A stretch of DNA of 64,000 bases from Sinomicrobium oceani (lineage in GTDB: Bacteria; Bacteroidota; Bacteroidia; Flavobacteriales; Flavobacteriaceae): assembly GCF_900119185.1 (NCBI RefSeq), contig NZ_FPJE01000005.1:173125-237124 (forward strand), in the 5' to 3' direction. The first letter of the stretch is position 1, and each line of letters begins with the position of its first letter. The position numbers and the translations under genes are program-made. The notes beneath the pieces were generated by a model that saw nothing but the letters and a program-made list of their open reading frames with translations, ran no database searches and was not told the DNA's origin. Positions 56,156 to 63,535 of the stretch are shown in pieces.

Positions 56156-58597
56156 CTACATCTGGGGTTCAGAAACCGGGATATTCTTAAAATCCCTGGC
56201 TGCAGGAAACTTGGCCCAGTACCATTCCCTGTAACAGAAATTGAGGTTTGCCTTTTTATGCGGCATTTCGATAACCTTTTCAATCTTGAACCCTACGTGT
56301 GCCTTGTTCATCATGGAGGCCAGGGAATTTACCGCACCTTCTCCTACCATTTTCCCTACCTTGGGTTCTGCAAAAACAAAATCCATCATCGATTGTGTGG
56401 CCGGAGAGGCATATTTCAGCTTCGGATCGGTGGGGGCGATAAGCTGATGGGTTCCGTAATCCGTAGGCAATACATCGTAATACTCACCTACAATATCCCG
56501 GCTTGCCCAGTACACCTCAATATTAAAAGTGGGCACGCCGTTGGCTTCACCTATATAACTGTACAGCATATCTCCCGGAAGCAATGTCCTGTAGTATTTT
56601 TCCAGCTCCCGAATGGGCCAGTTCATTTGCCATATATTCAGGGTGTGTTCCCGGTGAAACCATTCGTGAAGCATCTCCAGGTCGCGATCCAGGTCTACAG
56701 GCCTTAAAGTGATGGTCACATCTTCTTTTTCAAAATACCGGCTGAAAACAATATCTTTTCCCCGAGGGCAGATCAGTTGGTCGGAAAAAAAGTATTTGTT
56801 GAGCGGATTGGGAAAAGCAGTATAAACTGCCGGATTGGTACGTGGCGCACTGGCCTCATCCATATTGTTCAGGCTGGTAAGCAAGTTGCCTTTAACCACA
56901 AGCTTCACACTATTCAGCATATGAGAAACCAGTCCGGTTTTATCAGCTCCTTCCCCGGCTTTTAAAGCTTCGTACAGAAGTTCTATAAGCCTGCGCTCAG
57001 ATACCAGGTTATTCTTTCCGAACGCATTGATCAATCCGAAAAGATGATTGACCAAAAAATAATACCCCCAGAAATTTATCATTCTGGGCTCGGCAATAAA
57101 TGACCTGCTGTCTTTACCGAAATCCGGTAATATACCGGTGAGTTCACCCATTTTGCCTTCGCGGAAAAAATAGCCCTGGTTATCCCGGTAATACAGCTTT
57201 TCCGGAAAAAGCTCATCATTGAGCTCCAGAAGCATATTCTGCTGATGGAATTCCATTCCGAATCCGTATTTATTAAACATCCCCATCAACGGTCGTACGG
57301 TGATATCGAGATATTTCCGGAACCACGAAATCGCCACATCCTCTACCCCTTCCTTCCTGTATTCCGCCGCCTTCTTCATCAGTCTGCGTATTCTCGGTTC
57401 CTGCTCCCCGATAGCGTCCTGGCAGAGGGACGCCACAAGTCCCACATTCTTTTCTGCACTTTTACCTCTGAATGGATTACGACGGATACTGGTACTAAAA
57501 CCATCGATCACCTTACCCTTATAGCTAACCATAATAAAAGCAGGGTCATCTATCAGTTCAATTTCTGGAAAATCCTTTCGGATCCCCGTACCCCATTCGG
57601 TTTTCAACAACCTGGCTGCATCATATCCGCGGTGTAGTTCGTGCGGATAGTTTACACGAAAAGAATTAGTGATCTTGACGTGCAGGGAAAATTTGTACAT
57701 CCACTCGCTGTCGGCATTATATACCGTCCGGACCGAGGAGGTAGGCGTAAATAAGGGGCCCGCCTGTCCGAGGCTGAGCAAACATTTTTCGTCGAGCATT
57801 TCCTGCACTTCCGGAAGTTTCAGGAGGTAGGATGCTTCCCACGGGTGTACCGGCACCACTTTCCAATCGGAATATTCTTTTAGAAGCGATTGTACGTCTT
57901 CATTTTCTGTAGTAGCGAGTTGTACCCGTAAGTGTTCCGACGGGTGTGCCCCATCCGCATTTTTTGCAATGACATTGTCGGGATGGACCAGAAAATAATG
58001 AAGCGGAAAAGTTCCCCCGGTTTCCGGTGAGTACCACATAAGCTCTTTTTCGGAAAAGCCTTCCCGGCTTTTGGGTAGCGGATGTACATTATGCCCGGCA
58101 ATCAATGATTGTTCCGATGCTATAAATGTTTGCTCCGGATCGCTTACACTCCGCTGATTCATTTCAGTATATTCGAGGTACCCGGCAAGATTCCGGATAC
58201 TGTTCTGCAACCGTTCTTTGGTCAATGCCGCATCTGCATCAGGATAATCCTTAGCAGCTTGGGCTGCCGCAAGATCGGTGAATTCCAGAGGGCCTATTTC
58301 CTCAATTTTGTCGGACGGAACATGGCGTTGCACTACCGGAAAACCAAAAACATGTATCCCGGTCTCGGAGAAATAAGTCAAAGGTGCAAAGACCTCAGTC
58401 TCATCATCTGCAAAATCAAAGCGTATAAAAGAAGAATGACCGGCAGTTTTCATATAATCCGCCAGGGCGGGATCGTATTTCGGGATGCCTTCATAGCGAC
58501 TCCAGTTATCTAATTCCCTGCAATAGCTGTTCAGGAGCGAGGTGAAGTTAATTTGTTCCGCCTGCTGACGAAACCCGGTTAAGTTGTAGGTGTTCAT
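56156..58597 (-). CDS. NIS synthetase - GNAT acyltransferase fusion
   Basis: 813 residues joining two steps of hydroxamate siderophore assembly. Residues 1 to about 610 are an IucA/IucC synthetase: AGHNVHPLPKSREGF (about 168; canonical HP and K/R), KITNSFRVNYPHEL, and MEFHQQNMLLEL (about 450, H-x-Q-N). Residues about 625-800 are a GNAT acyltransferase of the RhbD/IucB/DesC group (TLRPVDLDRDLEMLHEWFH, VPTFNIEVYWA). Separate genes encode these activities in aerobactin, rhizobactin and desferrioxamine systems. The start (MNTYNLTG) lies 50 bases inside the end of the decarboxylase gene; the conserved sequence directly after it supports this start. Confidence 0.9.
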   Translation of the reverse strand: MNTYNLTGFRQQAEQINFTSLLNSYCRELDNWSRYEGIPKYDPALADYMKTAGHSSFIRFDFADDETEVFAPLTYFSETGIHVFGFPVVQRHVPSDKIEEIGPLEFTDLAAAQAAKDYPDADAALTKERLQNSIRNLAGYLEYTEMNQRSVSDPEQTFIASEQSLIAGHNVHPLPKSREGFSEKELMWYSPETGGTFPLHYFLVHPDNVIAKNADGAHPSEHLRVQLATTENEDVQSLLKEYSDWKVVPVHPWEASYLLKLPEVQEMLDEKCLLSLGQAGPLFTPTSSVRTVYNADSEWMYKFSLHVKITNSFRVNYPHELHRGYDAARLLKTEWGTGIRKDFPEIELIDDPAFIMVSYKGKVIDGFSTSIRRNPFRGKSAEKNVGLVASLCQDAIGEQEPRIRRLMKKAAEYRKEGVEDVAISWFRKYLDITVRPLMGMFNKYGFGMEFHQQNMLLELNDELFPEKLYYRDNQGYFFREGKMGELTGILPDFGKDSRSFIAEPRMINFWGYYFLVNHLFGLINAFGKNNLVSERRLIELLYEALKAGEGADKTGLVSHMLNSVKLVVKGNLLTSLNNMDEASAPRTNPAVYTAFPNPLNKYFFSDQLICPRGKDIVFSRYFEKEDVTITLRPVDLDRDLEMLHEWFHREHTLNIWQMNWPIRELEKYYRTLLPGDMLYSYIGEANGVPTFNIEVYWASRDIVGEYYDVLPTDYGTHQLIAPTDPKLKYASPATQSMMDFVFAEPKVGKMVGEGAVNSLASMMNKAHVGFKIEKVIEMPHKKANLNFCYREWYWAKFPAARDFKNIPVSEPQM

Positions 58598-60101
58598 TTC
58601 CTTGCTGTTTTATTTTGGTAAGAATATCTTGTATGTGAGGTATGGTGGTAAGGGGATTGAAAATGGTGAATTTGAGGTAAAATACACCATTGACTTTCGT
58701 ACTGGCCAGCAAAACTTCTCCACTGAAGAACAGGGATTTCTTGATATGCTGATTCAATGTGCAAAATTCCGATGGTTTTGCACCTTTCACATAACGGAAA
58801 ACCAATGCGCCCATATCCGAATGGCACAACAATTCGAAATCGGGATCACGGTCCAGTTCTTCCGCGGTTTGTTTGGCTGTTTCTACAATGGCTTCTGTAT
58901 ATTGGCCCAACTTTTCTCTTCCGAGGTACCGAAGGGTAAACCACAGTTTCAGTGCGTCAAATCTCCGCGTACTCTGTATGATAGATTTGTTGATCTGCGC
59001 CGGAAGTTCGTCGTAATCCTGCTCTTTGGGATTGAGATAATCCGCATGGTGCTTTATAATATTCAGATGAAGTTTATTACGTACGATAAATGCACTGCTG
59101 CTGATAGGCTGGAAGAATGACTTATGATAATCGATGGTGACCGAATCGGCCTGTTCGATTCCTTTGAGTAAGTGCCTGTACTTATCGGTAAGCAGCAATC
59201 CGCATCCGTATGCTGCATCTACGTGCAACCACAACTGATGTTCGCGGGCGATACGGGCTATTTCCGAAAGCGGATCTATATTACCGAAATCGGTGGTCCC
59301 TGCAGTAGCGGTAATAGCTATGGGGATGTTGCCCCGATCTTTTTCCCGGAGGATAGCTTTCTGCAGTTCGTCGGGATCCATACGATAACGGGAATCCGTT
59401 TCTACCGGCACTATCGCCTGTTCTCCCAGTCCCATTATCGAAGCATTTTTCTGATTGCTGAAATGTGCCTTTTCAGAAACAAAAACCCGAAACTTCCCTG
59501 CATCGGGAGGGTTTCCGTCCAGTTTGATGTTCCAGTTCAGGTGCTCCAAAGCAAAATAATCACGAGCAAGCAACAGCCCCATCAGGTTACTTTGCGAACC
59601 GCCTGCCGTGAAAATTCCGTCACAATCCCGGAGAAAACCGATCTGTTCACCAGTCCAGGCAATAAGCTTTCTTTCCATAAAAGTTCCACCGGCACTCTGA
59701 TCGTAGGTGTCCTGAGAAGAATTGATGGCACTTATAAGTACTTCGGCTGCAAGGGCAGGAATGACTACAGGGCAATTCAAATGGGCTATGTACCCGGGCA
59801 AATGATATGCTGTGGCATGGTGTACGTACAAGGCATCTACCTCATCAAACAGACGTTTATAATCCTGCAAGGGAGTAGCGAGATCGATCTCTTCTACCAT
59901 CTTCCGTAGAGCCACAGGTTTAATTCCGCTAAACGGCTTTTTATTGTTTTTCAGAAAACGGGAAACCCGTTCACCGGCCAGACGGATGGCTTCGTTATAC
60001 TCCTCTCCGGACAACTCGTGAAAGATATCTTTATACAGGTCTTCCCCCGGGGCTTCTATCACCGGAGAAACTTCAGTATTATTCCATAGTGTTTTGTTCA
60101 T
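58548..60101 (-). CDS. PLP-dependent decarboxylase (DDC/lysine-diaminobutyrate type)
   Basis: 517 residues, group II decarboxylase. PLP-binding Lys327 in TIDYHKSFFQPISSSAF, upstream substrate region TAGGSQSNLMGLLLARD and the cofactor aspartate in WLHVDAAYG. Converts lysine (or diaminobutyrate/ornithine, or a hydroxylated lysine) to the diamine backbone of the siderophore. Relatives: DesA, RhbB. Second gene of the operon, 30 bases after the nitroreductase, with its end overlapping the next gene by 50 bases. Confidence 0.93.
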   Translation of the reverse strand: MNKTLWNNTEVSPVIEAPGEDLYKDIFHELSGEEYNEAIRLAGERVSRFLKNNKKPFSGIKPVALRKMVEEIDLATPLQDYKRLFDEVDALYVHHATAYHLPGYIAHLNCPVVIPALAAEVLISAINSSQDTYDQSAGGTFMERKLIAWTGEQIGFLRDCDGIFTAGGSQSNLMGLLLARDYFALEHLNWNIKLDGNPPDAGKFRVFVSEKAHFSNQKNASIMGLGEQAIVPVETDSRYRMDPDELQKAILREKDRGNIPIAITATAGTTDFGNIDPLSEIARIAREHQLWLHVDAAYGCGLLLTDKYRHLLKGIEQADSVTIDYHKSFFQPISSSAFIVRNKLHLNIIKHHADYLNPKEQDYDELPAQINKSIIQSTRRFDALKLWFTLRYLGREKLGQYTEAIVETAKQTAEELDRDPDFELLCHSDMGALVFRYVKGAKPSEFCTLNQHIKKSLFFSGEVLLASTKVNGVFYLKFTIFNPLTTIPHIQDILTKIKQQGNEHLQLNRVSSAGGTN

Positions 60102-60131
60102 AAGATTGTAAGGTTTAAGTTCAGGTAAGAT

Positions 60132-60734
60132 TCAGGGCAGAAAGGTGACTTTTTTGGATAAGGGGCTTCTTTTTTTTCTGGATACCGTCCGGTCTTCCGA
60201 AGGGTAACCGAGATAGAGCAATCCCAATGATTTTTCGTGAGGGGCAAGACCGAATCCGGAGACATAATCTATAGCTACACTCTTGGTACTCCAGTAACTC
60301 CCTATATTATTTGCGGTACAGGTCAGCGCTATATTCTGTACGGCAGATGATACTGCTGCTATTTCCTCCCACTCCGGAAGCCCTATTTTTTCGTTGCGTA
60401 CCAGGACCACCCCTATCATACAGGCTGCATTTCGGGGATAGCGCTCCAGGTAATCCAATTTTTCGTCCAATGCTTGTCCCGAAAAGCTCTTACTATAATA
60501 TTCACGATAATAAGCCGCCATATAACGACCGTATTCTTCCAGGTATTCCCCACGGAAAACGAGAAATCTCCAGGGTTCTGTCATTTTATGTGTCGGAGCC
60601 CAGGTAGCGTTAACCAGGATCTCTTCAAGCAAAGTATCCGGAATATCTCCCTTGACAAATTCGTCAGCATAAATACTCCGGCGATTCCGAATAATACCAG
60701 ATAATTCTTCAGATAGTTCAGGATAGTACATCAT
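60132..60734 (-). CDS. Nitroreductase-family flavoprotein
   Basis: 200 residues, FMN-dependent homodimer type. N-terminal IIRNRRSIYADEF (FMN phosphate binding), WAPTHKMTEPWRFLVF, and the C-terminal GLLYLGYPS. First gene of the siderophore operon, which is unusual; a role in reductive iron release or in substrate oxidation/reduction is possible. Two adjacent ATG codons could be the start. RBS-like AAAGGAAAT lies further upstream in the leader. Confidence 0.88.
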   Translation of the reverse strand: MMYYPELSEELSGIIRNRRSIYADEFVKGDIPDTLLEEILVNATWAPTHKMTEPWRFLVFRGEYLEEYGRYMAAYYREYYSKSFSGQALDEKLDYLERYPRNAACMIGVVLVRNEKIGLPEWEEIAAVSSAVQNIALTCTANNIGSYWSTKSVAIDYVSGFGLAPHEKSLGLLYLGYPSEDRTVSRKKRSPLSKKVTFLP

Positions 60735-60794
60735 AGTATATACAGCTATTTCTTAAGTAAGATTTCCTTTTGGGACAAAAAAATCAAATTAAAT

Positions 60795-60826
60795 ATTGTT
60801 ATTTAGACTTATTAAAAATATATTTG
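60795..60826 (+). promoter_or_regulatory. Promoter for the dioxygenase gene
   Basis: ATTG (60795-60798), 20 bases, then TATATTTG (60819-60826). The spacer is exactly filled by operator copy 1 (60799-60818). Start near 60833 gives a leader of about 180 bases. Confidence 0.6.
60799..60818 (+). repeat. Operator-like direct repeat, copy 1
   Basis: TTATTTAGACTTATTAAAAA. Core TTATTTAG-A-CTTATTAA is an imperfect palindrome (6 of 8 arm positions agree), recalling DtxR/IdeR-type boxes with TTAGnCTAA cores. Sits between the -33 and -7 boxes of the plus-strand promoter. Confidence 0.75.
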
Positions 60827-60837
60827 TATATCAATAC

Positions 60838-60857
60838 TTATTTAGACTTATTAAAAA
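60838..60857 (+). repeat. Operator-like direct repeat, copy 2
   Basis: Identical to copy 1 over 20 bases, start-to-start 39 bases. It abuts the minus-strand -7 box (60858) and would cover the start point of the siderophore operon. Confidence 0.75.
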
Positions 60858-60888
60858 CAAATCTATAAACATTAATGCTTAAATCAAA
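60858..60888 (-). promoter_or_regulatory. Full Bacteroidota promoter for the siderophore operon
   Basis: On the minus strand TTTG (complement of 60885-60888), exactly 19 bases, then TAGATTTG (complement of 60858-60865). Start near 60851, giving a leader of about 117 bases before the nitroreductase. Confidence 0.8.
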
Positions 60889-60897
60889 AACAAATAG

Positions 60898-60912
60898 GAA
60901 ATATTTTATTTC
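60898..60912. repeat. Palindrome GAAATA-TTT-TATTTC
   Basis: A perfect 6-bp inverted repeat with a 3-base centre, just upstream of the minus-strand -33 box. Candidate activator or repressor site, or RNA hairpin in the dioxygenase leader. Confidence 0.45.
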
Positions 60913-60919
60913 GAATACA

Positions 60920-60937
60920 GGTAAATAACTATTTACC
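60920..60937. repeat. Palindrome GGTAAATA-AC-TATTTACC
   Basis: A perfect 8-bp inverted repeat with a 2-base centre in the dioxygenase leader. Its form fits a dimeric regulator site better than an RNA hairpin, since the loop would be too small. Confidence 0.5.
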
Positions 60938-61014
60938 AACACATAACAAACAAAAAATCCCACTTACCACAAATCATCAGAAATGTCAATTAACATTTAT
61001 AAACGCTTTGAAAA

Positions 61015-62136
61015 ATGGACTTACAACCAATTTATGGTACGGAGCGGCCTGTCCCATCCGTTACAAATCATCTTATTGCCCCCAAGGCTCCCTTTATTGT
61101 TGAGGTGACTCCCCAGGAGAGAAATATTCTTTCCGGTGTCGGGAACCTTCTTATGAAGGCCTTTAAAAATTATGACAACCCGGACTATATTTCGGCACTG
61201 CATCTCCATGCCTATCAATTGCTCCCGGAACGTATTACAAGAATACTCAGTCGTTTCGGTACGGACTTTTCAGCAGATCAGTATGGCGCACTTATTTTCC
61301 GCGGACTGGTAGATATAGACCAGGAAGATCTTGGCCCTACCCCCCCCAACTGGCAGCAGGCCGATTATTCCAAACTTCGTAAATACGGTTTTATCTGTTC
61401 CTTGCTGCACGGTGCAGTTCCATCGAAACCGGTGCAGTATTATGCCCAGCGAAAAGGCGGAGGATTATTACATGCCATTATTCCTGACGAAAAAATGAGT
61501 TCCACCCAGACCGGTGCCGGTTCCAAAACCGATCTCTATGTCCACACAGAAGACGCTTTTTTGCTAAACCAGGCCGACTTTCTGAGCTTTCTCTACCTGA
61601 GGAATGAGGAAGAAGTTCCTTCTACCTTATATTCTATACGATCTCACGGAAAAATCAACCCTACGTTGAGAAAACTATTCGATCCTATATATCAATGCCC
61701 GAAAGATGCCAACTATTCGGACCAAAACAAACCTGGTACCGGACCTACCGCATCGGTACTGTACGGGAACCAGGAACTTCCGTTTATACGGTTTGATGCC
61801 GCAGAGCAGATTTTCAGTGAACATGCCGGTCAGAGTCCCGAAGCTATGAACAACCTGATGGCGTTCTGGGAGGAAGCCAAACCTCTTATAAACAGTGATT
61901 TTATTCCGGAATCGGGAGATGTCGTATTTGTAAATAACCATTTGTGTGCCCACGGCAGAAGTGCTTTTGTAGCCGGACAACGTACCGAAAACGGAAAAAC
62001 CATTAAATGCGAACGCCGGCAGATGCTTCGCATGATGAGCAAGACGAGCCTTATCAATATCCGCGCTGTCACCGATACACACGACCCCTATTTTATCATG
62101 GAAGAACACCTCGGGAAAATCTTTGCCACTTCCTGA
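61015..62136 (+). CDS. Fe(II)/2-oxoglutarate dioxygenase, lysine/asparagine hydroxylase type
   Basis: 373 residues of the clavaminate synthase/VioC/AsnO/KDO group in the TauD superfamily, enzymes that hydroxylate a side-chain carbon of free L-arginine, L-asparagine or L-lysine. Metal ligands: His177 and Glu179 in YVHTEDAF (the HxE variant typical of this group rather than HxD) and His313 in NNHLCAHGRSAF; the 2-oxoglutarate arginine is likely in CERRQMLRMM. Divergent from the siderophore operon and sharing its operator region, so it probably supplies a hydroxylated lysine-type precursor. The start ATG fits the family N terminus (ERPVPSV). Confidence 0.85.
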   Translation: MDLQPIYGTERPVPSVTNHLIAPKAPFIVEVTPQERNILSGVGNLLMKAFKNYDNPDYISALHLHAYQLLPERITRILSRFGTDFSADQYGALIFRGLVDIDQEDLGPTPPNWQQADYSKLRKYGFICSLLHGAVPSKPVQYYAQRKGGGLLHAIIPDEKMSSTQTGAGSKTDLYVHTEDAFLLNQADFLSFLYLRNEEEVPSTLYSIRSHGKINPTLRKLFDPIYQCPKDANYSDQNKPGTGPTASVLYGNQELPFIRFDAAEQIFSEHAGQSPEAMNNLMAFWEEAKPLINSDFIPESGDVVFVNNHLCAHGRSAFVAGQRTENGKTIKCERRQMLRMMSKTSLINIRAVTDTHDPYFIMEEHLGKIFATS

Positions 62137-62172
62137 GCAATATTCCGGATAACGGTTGTTTTAAAGTACTTA

Positions 62173-62652
62173 CTACAGGTTCAGATCTTTAGGTACCTTA
62201 CCAAACCTGCGTGTATCTGCTTTGGTAAGTACTTTGAAACCTTCCGTTTTAGGAAGTTGATCCAAAATATGTGAAAAAGTTTCAGGCAACCCGGTGAGCT
62301 TACGGGTATTCATATCTATCCATGCCCCCATCATTTCACAATGTGCGAAATTTTTCCCGGAGACATCATAAAAATTATGATGAAATTCAAAAAACCCGCC
62401 GTCTTCACTCATCCCTGCAAGTTCCAGGGAAACTTTTACCGGCTGCCCCGCAAAAACCTCCCGGAAATAATACACATGCTCATAAAATACGACAGGCCCG
62501 ATATGGTACCTCGATAGCTCCTTCTGGTCCAGCCCGCTCTCGACCAGAAATGACATCCGGGTATGACTCATAAAATTAATATAGGCCGAATTGGCCAGGT
62601 GCCGGTTGGCGTCTATATCGCTCCAGCGTATATCAAATTCCTTAAAATACAT
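62173..62652 (-). CDS. Hotdog-fold acyl-CoA thioesterase
   Basis: 159 residues, 4-hydroxybenzoyl-CoA thioesterase/YbgC type, with the active-site helix region IRWSDIDANRHLANSAYINF (Asp-x-x-x-His). Hydrolyses short or medium acyl-CoAs. Convergent with the dioxygenase, 36 bases apart. AAAGTACTTAC (62163-62173) at its end is repeated inverted at 62225-62235 within the gene. No proven link with the siderophore system. Confidence 0.85.
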   Translation of the reverse strand: MYFKEFDIRWSDIDANRHLANSAYINFMSHTRMSFLVESGLDQKELSRYHIGPVVFYEHVYYFREVFAGQPVKVSLELAGMSEDGGFFEFHHNFYDVSGKNFAHCEMMGAWIDMNTRKLTGLPETFSHILDQLPKTEGFKVLTKADTRRFGKVPKDLNL

Positions 62653-62982
62653 GATCTCTTGTTTTAATGTTATGCGCGCATAATATATGAGTAAATATAA
62701 AACTTTTTGCCCGAATAAGACCGCAGTACCACTCTTCTTATTCCATAGGAGGATTTCACAAAAAGGTTTTTAAAATATGTTAAAAACTGGGGGTAAAATC
62801 TGTTTTATTACCTATATTAGTGGCTTAAAACCATTAAAACCCCAAAAGCCGGAACCCCACGGTATTCAATTCCTTTTCCGGCAGGGTGTCAAATAAAATC
62901 AACTATCTGTGTCTCCTGAACACCTGTCCGGACCCTTTGTGAATGGGCATCATATCCGGACACAGATAAAAATTAAGAAAAG
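62653..62982. other. 330-base divergent region, thioesterase / cytochrome c
   Basis: Contains a perfect 14-base palindrome TTATGCGCGCATAA (62670-62683) 17 bases upstream of the thioesterase start, a GCCGGA/TCCGGC pairing about 62850-62885, and inverted arms TATCTGTGTC (62904-62913) / GACACAGATA (62959-62968) just before the cytochrome gene. No TAnnTTTG box was found and no ORF is convincing. Confidence 0.5.
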
Positions 62983-63471
62983 ATGAAAAAATTATTGCTA
63001 ACAATGGCATTGGGCACTGCCATGGTACTGGTAAGTTGCGGAGAAAAAAAGGAAAAGAAAGAAAAATTCAGCTACGAACGTACAAAAACGGAAAAGAAAT
63101 CCGATAAATCGGGGGCACAGGCTTCGAAAGTTCCGGTAGATATGAATAACAAGGGTATCGGTCCTATCAAAGAAGTTAAATTCGGGGACATCGATAACGG
63201 CCTGGCTGCTAAAGGAGAAGAGGCTTTTAAAACAAAATGTACGGCCTGTCACAAAACAGATCAGAAGTTCATAGGACCTGCTCTGAAAGGTGTTTATGAG
63301 CGCAGAAGCCCGGAATGGGTGATGAACATGATGCTCAATCCGGATGAAATGCAGCAAAAAGATCCTATCGCCAAAGCGCTTGTAGAAGAATACAACGGGA
63401 CGCTGATGCTCAATCAGAACCTTTCGGAAGATGAAGCCAGGGCTATTGCAGAATTCCTGAGAACCCTCTAA
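62983..63471 (+). CDS. Monohaem c-type cytochrome lipoprotein
   Basis: 162 residues. Lipoprotein signal (MKKLLLTMALGTAMVLVSC, Cys19), a Lys/Glu-rich linker of about 60 residues, then a class I cytochrome c domain with haem motif CTACH (Cys86, Cys89, His90) and likely axial Met in NGTLMLNQ. A small electron carrier anchored to a membrane, facing the periplasm. Related proteins in Bacteroidota often lie by nosZ, but no nos gene is visible here; a terminator follows and an IS comes next. Confidence 0.9.
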   Translation: MKKLLLTMALGTAMVLVSCGEKKEKKEKFSYERTKTEKKSDKSGAQASKVPVDMNNKGIGPIKEVKFGDIDNGLAAKGEEAFKTKCTACHKTDQKFIGPALKGVYERRSPEWVMNMMLNPDEMQQKDPIAKALVEEYNGTLMLNQNLSEDEARAIAEFLRTL

Positions 63472-63500
63472 AAAATATTCTGATATCAAAACAATATTCC

Positions 63501-63535
63501 ATCCCTCTTCTCCATTACGGAAGAGGGATTTTCTT
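63501..63535 (+). terminator. Terminator of the cytochrome c gene
   Basis: Perfect 10-bp stem ATCCCTCTTC (63501-63510) / GAAGAGGGAT (63520-63529), nine-base loop, followed by TTTCTTT. Confidence 0.88.

Noticed and set aside
60875..60928. 17-codon ORF (MLKSKTNRKYFISNTGK) in the dioxygenase leader, considered as a leader or RiPP peptide
   Set aside because: No RiPP motif or modification enzyme, and no ribosome-binding site; it probably arises by chance in AT-rich sequence.
60983..61108. Alternative ATG at 60983 overlapping the dioxygenase start
   Set aside because: It is in another frame and stops after about 41 codons with no resemblance to a known family.
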